Positions 32,265 through 39,161 of a DNA stretch of 39,161 nt are shown piece by piece. Made by a program: the position numbers and the translations under genes. Within the stretch, counting starts at the first letter, position 1. Each line of letters begins with the position of its first letter. The stretch comes from Xanthobacter autotrophicus (GTDB lineage Bacteria; Pseudomonadota; Alphaproteobacteria; Rhizobiales; Xanthobacteraceae), in assembly GCF_029991245.1 (NCBI RefSeq), contig NZ_JAIVFO010000024.1:1-39161 (forward strand). Reading direction: 5' to 3'. The notes below the pieces were generated by a model. It was not told the origin of the DNA and made no database searches. It saw only the letters and a list, made by a program, of their open reading frames with translations.

Positions 32265-32896
32265 GGAATACCAATCATCTTGTGGGTCTGGAGGGACAGC
32301 CGCCAGCGCGGATGCGAGAGGCAATAGGCCACCGCCGCCTCGGTATTGCGCAGGCGGTCCGGCCCGTCCATGGGCTGAAGGAAGAAATGGGTGAAATCGA
32401 GCCCCGCCATTGCCTCCGGGTCGAGGCCCGCCTGCGGGTAGACCAGCTTCAGCTCATGGCCGCGCGTGAGCTTGAGGTCCGTACCGGCCTTGGGGCTCAT
32501 GCAGATCCAGTCGATCCCGTCCGGCGCCTCGACCGTGCCGTTGGTCTCCACCGCGATCTCGAAGCCTTGGGCGTGGACCGCATCCACCACCGCCGCATCG
32601 AGCTGGAGCAGCGGCTCGCCGCCGGTGAAGACGACGAAACGGCGCTCGGGCGTGCCGGCGCCCCAGGTGCGGGTGATGGCGGCGGCCAGCTCGGCAGCGT
32701 CGGCGAAGCGCCCGCCGCCCTCACCGTCCATCCCGATGAAGTCGGTGTCGCAGAAGCGGCATTGGGCGCTCTCGCGGTCATCCTCCCGGCCGGACCACAG
32801 ATTGCAGCCCGCGAACCGGCAGAACACCGCCGCGCGCCCCGCCTGGGCGCCCTCGCCCTGGAGGGTGAGGAACATTTCTTTGACAGCATAGGCCAT
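32261..32896 (-). CDS. queE: 7-carboxy-7-deazaguanine synthase
   Basis: A 211-residue radical-SAM enzyme that ring-contracts 6-carboxytetrahydropterin to 7-carboxy-7-deazaguanine. The iron-sulfur cluster cysteines are in the special QueE spacing C-x14-C-x2-C (Cys31, Cys46, Cys49: GCNLW to CRFCDTDF). The N-terminal substrate motif LQGEGAQAGRAAVF, the SAM-binding FTGGEPLLQ, and the VETNGT strand complete the assignment. Forms a two-gene unit with queD; queC and queF are not in the window, so the pathway must be completed elsewhere. Confidence 0.95.
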   Translation of the reverse strand: MAYAVKEMFLTLQGEGAQAGRAAVFCRFAGCNLWSGREDDRESAQCRFCDTDFIGMDGEGGGRFADAAELAAAITRTWGAGTPERRFVVFTGGEPLLQLDAAVVDAVHAQGFEIAVETNGTVEAPDGIDWICMSPKAGTDLKLTRGHELKLVYPQAGLDPEAMAGLDFTHFFLQPMDGPDRLRNTEAAVAYCLSHPRWRLSLQTHKMIGIP

Positions 32897-32962
32897 GGGC
32901 CGATGCCTTTAGCCCGAAGGCGCGCGGGGGGGAAGCCGCCGCGGCGCCCGGCAGGTCCGCGC

Positions 32963-34144
32963 TTATTGCGCGGCCGGTGCCGGCGCCGGGGTGGAGGGCT
33001 CGCCTGCGACCGCGGCTGCAGCCTGCTGCGTGGGCGGCTGCTGGCGCAGCCGGTCGAGACCGCTGATGCGCACCCCCTGGAGGGCACCGTGGGACGAGGC
33101 AGAGGCGTCGCCGGGCGTCTCCCCCCGCAGCACGGAGCCCCGCAGTTGCGGCGCCATTTCCGCGAGCTGGGCGAACTTGCCGTGGTTGAAGCTGTCCAGC
33201 GCCTTCACGTCAGTCATGTCGACCACGACCGCGCCGAGGTCCACCAGCTCCGCGTCGTTGGAATATTCGCCCAGCCGCTGCTTCTTGCCGGCGATGAATT
33301 CGGAGAAGCCCAGCGCCTTGTCATCGCGCGAGACGATGACGACGAAGGGCTTCGCCGGCTTGCCGAAGCGCTTCAGCTGGCTCTTGAACACGTCCACGTC
33401 GATGTCCGGGGCGGCCAGGATGATGTTGCCCACCTTGTTCTGCGGCACCGGCTTACCGGAAATCCGGATCTGCCGCAGGGCCTCCACCGTCACCCAGTTG
33501 CCCATGGAGTGAGCCATGATGCTCACCTCGTCCGCGCCGCTCCCGAAGGCGAGGCGGATGGTGTCTTCCAGGTTGTCGCGGGCGGCGGTGGCGCTGTTGT
33601 TGTCGTAGACATAGGCCTCGGTGGTCGCCCGGGACGCCCAGGTGAACAGCACCGGCACGGCAGGCGCGTCCGCGTCATGCGCCATCTGGGCAAGGCGATA
33701 GAGCGCCTCGGAGAACTGCGTATTGTAGCCGTGGACGAAGATGAACACCTTCTTCTGGCCCGCGGGGCGGCGCGCCAGCTCGCTCTTCATGTCGCGCAGG
33801 AAGTCCTGCTGGGTGTCACGATAGATGGCCTCGTGCACCACCATGTCGGTGGCGGGGTCGCCGGTGCCCTTTTTCGGCCATTCGATCTCGCCCGGCTTGT
33901 GAGCGGGGGGGACGGAAAGGTCCACCTTCGCGAAATTGAGGGCGGTCGAGCGCTCGCCGTTGAAGATGACGCCGGGGCGTGGGTCCCGTTCACGGGTCGA
34001 GGCGACGAGGATGACATGCTCGCGGGCGCCCGGCGCCTTGGCGGTGGTGGGCGTCAGCGCCTCGGGGCCGGGGCGGTCGGAGCAGCCGGCGAGCAAAGTG
34101 AGGCACAAAGCCGTGGCGGCAAGGCGCATCCCGGTACGCCGCAT
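32963..34144 (-). CDS. DUF900-type alpha/beta hydrolase lipoprotein
   Basis: A 393-residue putative lipoprotein. A signal peptide with lipobox LLAGC (Cys21) is followed by an alpha/beta hydrolase domain of the DUF900 family. VFIFVHGYNTQFSEALYR is the oxyanion region, VLFTWASRATTEAYVYDNNSA the family hallmark, and VSIMAHSMGNWVTVEAL the nucleophile elbow with Ser. ILAAPDIDVDVFK is also typical. The C-terminus is a Pro/Ala/Gln-rich tail. Substrate unknown; an esterase or lipase-like envelope role is plausible. Of several in-frame ATGs, 34144 gives a standard lipoprotein leader with GGGAG upstream; 34129 and 34168 are possible. Confidence 0.85.
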   Translation of the reverse strand: MRRTGMRLAATALCLTLLAGCSDRPGPEALTPTTAKAPGAREHVILVASTRERDPRPGVIFNGERSTALNFAKVDLSVPPAHKPGEIEWPKKGTGDPATDMVVHEAIYRDTQQDFLRDMKSELARRPAGQKKVFIFVHGYNTQFSEALYRLAQMAHDADAPAVPVLFTWASRATTEAYVYDNNSATAARDNLEDTIRLAFGSGADEVSIMAHSMGNWVTVEALRQIRISGKPVPQNKVGNIILAAPDIDVDVFKSQLKRFGKPAKPFVVIVSRDDKALGFSEFIAGKKQRLGEYSNDAELVDLGAVVVDMTDVKALDSFNHGKFAQLAEMAPQLRGSVLRGETPGDASASSHGALQGVRISGLDRLRQQPPTQQAAAAVAGEPSTPAPAPAAQ

Positions 34145-34513
34145 GCCCGCCACTCCCGGCCGTCCCATGCCGGACACCGGCCTCACCCGCTCGAAAATCC
34201 GCACGTCGTCCCCTCCACGCGCACCTGTAACTGCGCCTTCATGGCACAGCAAAGCCGAGGATGCGCGGTAATTTGGCGCCAATGCTGAACGCCGGCTTGG
34301 CGGGAGGTACATGGCGGGGGAGTATCGCAAGGAAAGTCCGACGCTGCAGAAAAACAGCGTGCACTGCGGCACACTCGGCGCGCCATTTCAGGCATTCTTT
34401 CTTGCAGTTCAGCAAACCGGCTTTGCGGCTTCGAGTCTCGCCTAAGGGCGGTGGCGGCCCTATCTCCGACCCAACGCCACCACCGGAGGCCCGCCCTCCC
34501 CGGAGACACCCTT
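34145..34513. other. Gene-free divergent stretch
   Basis: About 370 bp between the DUF900 gene and the VOC gene. Frames through it are extensions of the two neighbours with poor composition. Promoters for both must lie here; no hairpin, dyad or RNA structure stood out. Confidence 0.5.
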
Positions 34514-35455
34514 ATGGAACTCACCGGCCTTCACCACGTCACCGCCGTCTCGGCGGACGCGCCCTACAACCACCGTTTCTATACCCAGACCCTGGGCATG
34601 CGCCTTGTGAAGAAGACGGTGAACCAGGACGACACCTCGGCCTATCACCTGTTCTATGCCGACGGCGAAGCCAGCCCCGGCACGGATCTCACCTTCTTCG
34701 ACTGGCCGGTGCCCCGCGAGCAGCGCGGCAGCCATGCGGCGGTGCGCACCTTCCTGCGGGTGCGCGACGACGCGGCGCTGGACTACTGGGCCGGCCGCCT
34801 CGCCGATTCCGGCGTCGCCCACACCGGCATCGAGACCCGCGACGGCCGCGACATGCTGCCCTTCGAGGACCGGGAAGGCCAGCGCCTCGGCCTGATCGTG
34901 GATGGCGGGCGCGGCCCCGGCGTGCCCTGGGCCAGGAGCCCGGTGCCGGCGGCGCACCAGATTCGCGGCCTCGGCCCCATCGTGCTGTCAGTGCCGGATC
35001 TTGCCCCCACCGCCGTGGTGCTGACGCAGGTGATGGGGATGCGGGAGGTGCGCACCTATGCCAGCGAGGAGGGCCGCGCCATCCATGTCTTCGAGATGGG
35101 CGAGGGCGGCCCCGCCGCCGAGGTCCATGTGAAGGTGGAGCCAGGCCTTGCCCCCGCCGTGCAGGGCGCGGGCGCGGTGCATCACGTGGCGTTCCGCGTC
35201 ACCACCTTCGATGAATACGACGAGTGGGCGCGGCGGCTGAAGGAGTTGCGCATTCCCAACAGCGGCAAGGTGGACCGCTTCTATTTCCGCTCGCTCTATT
35301 TCCGCGAGCCCAACGGCATCCTGTTCGAACTGGCCACCGACGGCCCGGGCTTCGCCGCGGACGAGGACGCCGCCCATCTCGGCGAGAAGCTGGCCCTGCC
35401 GCCGTTCCTGGAAGGCCGGCGGGCGGCCATCGAGGCCGGCCTCAAGCCGCTCTGA
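34514..35455 (+). CDS. VOC-family ring-cleaving dioxygenase
   Basis: A 313-residue protein made of two vicinal-oxygen-chelate modules. The first opens [36 protein letters not shown], and the second contains [20 protein letters not shown], then [10 protein letters not shown] and [14 protein letters not shown], supplying the His-His-Glu metal set (His8, the HH of GAVHHV, and Glu in FELATD). This is the MhqO/LinE/PcpA-like group that opens hydroquinone or catechol rings with Fe(II). Its natural substrate is not known; such genes are often part of quinone-stress responses. ATG 34514 is the natural N-terminus. It ends at a bidirectional terminator. Confidence 0.88.
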   Translation: MELTGLHHVTAVSADAPYNHRFYTQTLGMRLVKKTVNQDDTSAYHLFYADGEASPGTDLTFFDWPVPREQRGSHAAVRTFLRVRDDAALDYWAGRLADSGVAHTGIETRDGRDMLPFEDREGQRLGLIVDGGRGPGVPWARSPVPAAHQIRGLGPIVLSVPDLAPTAVVLTQVMGMREVRTYASEEGRAIHVFEMGEGGPAAEVHVKVEPGLAPAVQGAGAVHHVAFRVTTFDEYDEWARRLKELRIPNSGKVDRFYFRSLYFREPNGILFELATDGPGFAADEDAAHLGEKLALPPFLEGRRAAIEAGLKPL

Positions 35456-35474
35456 GACGCCGCCAAAACGGACA

Positions 35475-35500
35475 GGGGGCCGGTTCCGCCGGCCCCCTTT
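35475..35500. terminator. Intrinsic terminator between convergent genes
   Basis: GGGGGCCGG (35475-35483) pairs with CCGGCCCCC (35489-35497) around loop TTCCG, followed by TTT. Positioned between the VOC and aminomethyltransferase stop codons, with A-rich sequence on the left for the minus strand. Confidence 0.85.
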
Positions 35501-35505
35501 CTGAT

Positions 35506-36636
35506 TCAGCCCCGCTCGTCCAGCGGATGGGTGCGCAGGCGCATGGGATCGTAGAAGGGCGTGCGGACCACATTGGCCTCGAAGCTCTCCTCGCCATCCA
35601 CCACGCTCACGCCGGTGCCGAGGGCAGTCACGTCCGGCCGCAGCGAGACCAGGGCCAGCGACTTCATGAGGTGCCGGCTGTAGGTGGTGGAATTCACCAC
35701 GCCCACCTCGGCGCCATCCTTGAAGATCTTCGCGCCGGGGGCGATGGCCCTGGCGGCAAGCACCTCCAGCCCGGCCTGGTGGGTGCGCTCGGTGCCCTTG
35801 CGGGCGAGGAGGGCCGCCTTGCCGCGGAAGTCCGGCTTGGAGAGGTCCACCGACCAGTCCATCAGCACCTCGAACGGGGTAGTGTCCGTGTGGGGCATGT
35901 CGAAGGGGAAGAACAGCAAGGCGCCTTCCACCCGCACGATGTCCAGGCAGTCCCACGACACCGGCATGGCACCGAACGGCTTGCCCGCCTCCAGGATCTG
36001 GTCCCACAGGGCAATGGCGTCCTTGGCGGCGCAGAACACCTCATAGCCCCGCTCGGCCGAATAGCCGCCGCGCGCCAGCGACACCGGCACGCCGAAGAGG
36101 GTGGTCTTGCCATGCCCGAAATAGGGCAGGCTTTTCAGGTCCATGGGGGTGTGGGGGGAGAGGATGTCGAGGGCCTTGGGGCCCTGCAGCGACAGGATGT
36201 GCACGTCGTTGTCGCGGGAGAAGGCGACCTCGAAGCCCGCGGCGACAAGGGGCAGCGCCTCTTCCAGCGCGCCGCCGCCGTGGGAAAGGCGGAAGGCGCC
36301 GTCGCCGTCCACATAGATCAGCACGTCGTCGATCAGCCCGCCGTCATCGCCCACGATGGAGGCGATCGCGGAGCGGCCGGCCGGCACCTTGGCGATGTCG
36401 GCGGTGACCAGCTGGTTCAGGAAGGCCAGGGCATCCTTGCCGCCCACATGGATGATCTTGAGGGCGGACACGTCGAACAGCCCCGCGCGGGTGCGCACCG
36501 CCTCCGTCTCCTCATAGGGATCGGTGGCGTAGTGCTGCGGGATCGCCATGTCGTTCCATGAGTCCTCGAGCTTCGACCCCAGCTCCCGGTGACGCTCGTT
36601 GAGGATCGATTGGCGCCAGATGGGTGCGCTCGTCAT
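35506..36636 (-). CDS. GcvT-like aminomethyltransferase (folate-binding)
   Basis: A 376-residue member of the GcvT/YgfZ/DmdA superfamily, which transfers one-carbon units from methylated amines or sulfonium compounds to tetrahydrofolate. Visible are YATDPYEETEAVRTRAGLFDVSALKIIHVGGKDALAFLNQLVT, the usual GcvT start, then DDGGLIDDVLIYVDGDG containing the Asp equivalent to the catalytic residue of T-protein, then GGYSAERGYEVF and a C-terminal barrel (EVGVVNSTTYS). No other glycine-cleavage genes are adjacent, so it is unlikely to be the T-protein itself. It is divergent from a flavoprotein-reductase pair. Substrate unknown; a demethylase role is inferred. GAGAGGGGGA precedes ATG 36636. Confidence 0.85.
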   Translation of the reverse strand: MTSAPIWRQSILNERHRELGSKLEDSWNDMAIPQHYATDPYEETEAVRTRAGLFDVSALKIIHVGGKDALAFLNQLVTADIAKVPAGRSAIASIVGDDGGLIDDVLIYVDGDGAFRLSHGGGALEEALPLVAAGFEVAFSRDNDVHILSLQGPKALDILSPHTPMDLKSLPYFGHGKTTLFGVPVSLARGGYSAERGYEVFCAAKDAIALWDQILEAGKPFGAMPVSWDCLDIVRVEGALLFFPFDMPHTDTTPFEVLMDWSVDLSKPDFRGKAALLARKGTERTHQAGLEVLAARAIAPGAKIFKDGAEVGVVNSTTYSRHLMKSLALVSLRPDVTALGTGVSVVDGEESFEANVVRTPFYDPMRLRTHPLDERG

Positions 36637-37023
36637 CCTGTCCCCCTCTCTCTTTTCAGCTGTCGGACAGCATTGAATGGGAAGGCGACGGGGTGCGATG
36701 CGCCGCACGCCCGCCGCGACGGGGCGCATCCTGTGCGGCACGACACTTCAGTGTCAATTGATTTTCCTGAGAAGAAATTATTTCGGCCCGATGGGCAATA
36801 TCAAGGCAGGGCAAAGGCGCATGGCTGCTTGGCGCGGCCATTTCCGGCTGAAAATTGAGCGCTCTCACGCCTAACGAATGGGCTTGCACAAGCCGCGATC
36901 ATCGGCACAGTGTTTCTACGGCGTCAAAAAAGTTCACTGAGGGGAACAGATCGCCGCCTTCGCGAGGATCGCAACTGCGGGACGGCCCGGTCTGGGCGCC
37001 GGCCCAGGCGGAGCTTGAAAAGC
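36637..37023. promoter_or_regulatory. Divergent regulatory region with an AT-rich island
   Basis: About 390 bp without a supportable gene between the aminomethyltransferase and the flavoprotein. It contains a conspicuous AT-rich block (about 36750-36785, including TCAATTGA and GAAATTATTT) in a GC-rich surround, the likely promoter core for one or both genes. No defined operator was recognised. Confidence 0.5.
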
Positions 37024-38427
37024 ATGTCCGATGTCAAGATGTGGGGCAAGGAAGAATTCTGGGGTCTCGGGTTCGAGTGGGACCCCCAATGGCTGCTCAC
37101 GCCGGCGCAGAAGGAGCTGCAGAAGAAGCTCATCGCCCTGTGCGAGACCACGCTGCGCACCAACGCCGTGGAGAGTGACGCCAACTACGTCTACCCCCGC
37201 AAGAATTTCGAGGCCCTCGCCTCCCTCGGCCTGCTGGCGCTGAACGTGCCGAAGGAACTGGGCGGACTGGGCGAGAACCACCTCTGCGCCGCCATGGTGG
37301 TGGAGACCATCGCCCGTTACGGCTGCCCCTCCACCGCCATGTGCTACACCATGCATCTGGGCGCCACGGCGGCCGCGCTCCTGCGCCACCACGACAACCC
37401 CATCCTCACCGACATCCTCAAGCGGCTGGATCAGGACGTGCTGATCGGCACGCTCTCCTATTCCGACCCGGAGACCGGCTCCCATTTCTGGTACCCCATC
37501 TCCTCCAGGGCGGAGGCCTTCGGCGACGGCTGGAAGGTGACCAAGAAGGCGTCCTGGACCACCTCCGGCGGCTTTGCCGACTGGTACATCGTGCAGACCA
37601 CCAGCCCCGGCTTTGCCGGCGACTATTCGGACCTGTCCTGCTTCCTCGTCACCAAGGACGAGGTGAAGGCCAACCCCTCCGAATGGGACGGCCTGGGCCT
37701 GCGCGGCAACCAGTCCGGCCCCATCGTGGTGGAGAATGCCATCCTGCCGAAGGACGCCCTGGTCGGCCCCATCGGCGACGGCGCGAAATCCAATGACGAG
37801 GTGGTGGACCCGTTCTTCCTCACCTGCTCGTCGGCCTGCTGGAACGGCATCTCGCTGGCGGTCATCGACATCGCCAAGCGCCACACCACCCGCAAGACCC
37901 ACAATGACGTGGGCATGCGCGTCGCAGACTATCCCACCATCCAGGACTATGTGGGCGAAGCGATCATGGACACCAACGCCTGCCGGGCGCTGGATTTCCA
38001 GATGGCGCAGGCGCTCGACGCCGTGACCAACAATTGCGACTGGTCCATCCACGCCGACGTGGACGCCCTGCCCCGCTCGGCCCTGCTGCACTGGCTGTGG
38101 CAGGTGAAGTTCGAGGCGGCCAAGAACGTGGCCCATGTGGTGGACAAGATGCTCCACGCCACCGGCGGCACCGGCTTCCGCCCGGCGCTCCAGATCGAGC
38201 GCTACCTGCGCGACGGCAAGGCCGGCTGGGTGATGGGGCCCACCAACGAGGTGCTGCGCCAGTTCGTGGGCAAGGCGTCGCTGCTCGGCTTCGGCTCGCT
38301 GGACTACTGGAACAAGTCCATCAACGAGCGGGTGCTGAACAACGAGATCAAGAAGATGGACGACGCCGAGAAGCGGGCGCTGGCCGAAAAGCTCCTCGGC
38401 GAGATCCAGCCCGCCAAGGTGGCGTGA
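37024..38427 (+). CDS. Acyl-CoA-dehydrogenase-like flavoprotein (possible monooxygenase)
   Basis: A 467-residue protein of the acyl-CoA dehydrogenase superfamily. The N-terminal helical domain starts LTPAQKELQKKLIALCETTL. The middle beta-domain has GTLSYSDPETGSHFWYP and KKASWTTSGGFADWYIVQTTS. The C-terminal helices include ACWNGISLAVIDIAKRH and a closing GKAGWVMGPTNEVLRQFVGKA. The usual catalytic Glu motif of dehydrogenases is not evident. The gene is followed by a flavin reductase, which fits a two-component flavin-dependent monooxygenase (DszC/HsaA-type relatives) better than beta-oxidation. Substrate unknown. ATG 37024 is chosen by the end of the upstream noise; the ribosome-binding site GGCGGAG is slightly far. 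Confidence 0.82.
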   Translation: MSDVKMWGKEEFWGLGFEWDPQWLLTPAQKELQKKLIALCETTLRTNAVESDANYVYPRKNFEALASLGLLALNVPKELGGLGENHLCAAMVVETIARYGCPSTAMCYTMHLGATAAALLRHHDNPILTDILKRLDQDVLIGTLSYSDPETGSHFWYPISSRAEAFGDGWKVTKKASWTTSGGFADWYIVQTTSPGFAGDYSDLSCFLVTKDEVKANPSEWDGLGLRGNQSGPIVVENAILPKDALVGPIGDGAKSNDEVVDPFFLTCSSACWNGISLAVIDIAKRHTTRKTHNDVGMRVADYPTIQDYVGEAIMDTNACRALDFQMAQALDAVTNNCDWSIHADVDALPRSALLHWLWQVKFEAAKNVAHVVDKMLHATGGTGFRPALQIERYLRDGKAGWVMGPTNEVLRQFVGKASLLGFGSLDYWNKSINERVLNNEIKKMDDAEKRALAEKLLGEIQPAKVA

Positions 38428-38445
38428 ACAAGGGTGTGTGAAACA

Positions 38446-38477
38446 GCGGGAGGGCGGCCCGCGCATGGCCCTCCCGC
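38446..38477 (+). terminator. Strong hairpin between flavoprotein and reductase genes
   Basis: GCGGGAGGGC (38446-38455) is exactly complementary to GCCCTCCCGC (38468-38477). It has no T run. It probably modulates the ratio of the two proteins or protects the upstream message. Confidence 0.6.
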
Positions 38478-38556
38478 ACCCATCCGGCAGCGGCGCCCCC
38501 AGAACTTCCGGGGCGCGTCGTCCCCCTCCGCGCGCGCGACATCAAGAGGGATTATC

Positions 38557-39105
38557 ATGGATGGAGTGACCCATTTCAGAGAGTTCCGTTCTATGACCAC
38601 CATTGATCTCGACGCCCGTCTCGATCCGCGCGAATTGCGCAACGCCCTCGGCCGCTTCGCCACCGGTATTGCCGTGGTGATGGCCAAGGACGCGGAGGGG
38701 CCCATCGGCGTCACCGTGAATTCCTTTTCCGCCGTGTCCCTTGATCCGCCGCTGGTCCTGTTCTGCATGGCGCGCTCGCTCCATTCCCTGGAGCGGCTGG
38801 AACAGGCGAAGGCCTATTCGGTCAACATCCTGCTGGAGAGCCAGCAGGACATTTCCAACCGCTTCGCCCGTGCCGGCGAGGACAAGTTCTCCGGCACGCC
38901 GTGGGAAGTCGGCCCCTCGGGCGCACCGCGCCTCGTGCCCGCGCACGCGGTCTTCGAGTGCGTGCCCTATGCCCATTACGACGGCGGCGATCATGTGATC
39001 TTCGTCGGCCGTGTGGTGCACATGCATGCCGAGGGTGAGGGCGATCCCCTGCTCTATTATCGCGGCAGCTACCGGCTGCTCGCGAGCCTCATGCAAGACA
39101 ATTGA
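38557..39105 (+). CDS. Flavin reductase (HpaC/DIM6-like domain)
   Basis: A 182-residue NAD(P)H:flavin oxidoreductase of the type that feeds reduced FMN or FAD to a monooxygenase. Landmarks are LRNALGRFATGIAVVMAKD, the FMN-contacting VTVNSFSAVSLDPPLVLFC, YSVNILLESQQDIS and the terminal LLYYRGSYRLL with H-bonding residues for the flavin. ATG 38557 has AAGAGGGA at good spacing; a second in-frame ATG at 38593 begins the conserved part. Partnership with the preceding acyl-CoA-dehydrogenase-like protein is inferred from adjacency. Confidence 0.9.
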   Translation: MDGVTHFREFRSMTTIDLDARLDPRELRNALGRFATGIAVVMAKDAEGPIGVTVNSFSAVSLDPPLVLFCMARSLHSLERLEQAKAYSVNILLESQQDISNRFARAGEDKFSGTPWEVGPSGAPRLVPAHAVFECVPYAHYDGGDHVIFVGRVVHMHAEGEGDPLLYYRGSYRLLASLMQDN

Positions 39106-39161
39106 GACAGAGGGCTGAATGGACGCCTCCCTCCTCCCGCCAGGCCCCTCCCTGTCTCGTC

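Noticed and set aside
35506-36636. Naming the aminomethyltransferase as DmdA (DMSP demethylase) or the glycine-cleavage T-protein
   Set aside because: Superfamily features are clear, but no specific substrate residues could be confirmed, and no partner genes for either pathway are adjacent.

Overview
The window is a GC-rich chromosomal segment of an alphaproteobacterium. The most likely home is the Hyphomicrobiales (Rhizobiales), in or near the Xanthobacteraceae (Xanthobacter/Azorhizobium-like). This is inferred from the very high GC content, a DUF3126 gene directly after cysE, a tailed second-type IF-1 next to a DEAD-box helicase, and the rpiA/DUF2059/gor neighbourhood. No sequence search was possible. 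All functions are read from motifs and family resemblance.

Layout. 1-6990: the end of a SHOCT-domain protein, glutathione reductase (gor), a two-module GT2 glycosyltransferase, a DUF2059 protein, ribose-5-phosphate isomerase (rpiA), a small secreted repeat protein, a phosphoglycolate-phosphatase-type HAD (gph) and tRNA-Val(CAC). 7077-11586: stress and envelope genes (DUF892 ferritin-like, KGG protein, a secreted hypothetical, an alpha/beta hydrolase, an L,D-transpeptidase, CspA). 11966-12544: a decayed patch where an ABC substrate-binding-protein fragment abuts the 3' end of an IS110-type transposase. 12618-15925: a hypothetical membrane protein, an alpha/beta hydrolase, cysE and DUF3126. 16009-19644: DUF2165, IF-1, DEAD-box helicase and DedA.

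19855-23125 is a molybdate locus. It has modA, then two palindromic repeat elements in the modA-modB gap, then overlapping modB and modC, and a convergent short modE whose end overlaps modC.

23296-31118 is the most interesting region, a probable iron-acquisition locus. An FTR1 permease is divergent from a row of imelysin (M75), Tat-exported multicopper oxidase, di-haem oxidoreductase, second imelysin and DUF1513 protein. The pairing of an FTR1 permease with a multicopper oxidase resembles yeast Ftr1/Fet3. The oxidase also appears to have leucine at the type-1 copper axial position. The 550-bp divergent promoter region holds three dyads with a GAA-N3-TTC core, one about 100 bp upstream of each flanking gene and one between them. 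They look like Irr/ICE-type iron-responsive operators.

31211-32896: an FMN reductase and queE-queD (7-deazaguanine synthesis). 32963-39105: a DUF900 lipoprotein hydrolase, a VOC dioxygenase, a GcvT-like aminomethyltransferase, and divergent from it an acyl-CoA-dehydrogenase-like flavoprotein with a flavin reductase, possibly a two-component monooxygenase.

Intergenic space is rich in strong hairpins: bidirectional terminators between convergent genes, REP-like palindromes, and one diverged dispersed repeat shared by 16585-16647 and 28746-28806.
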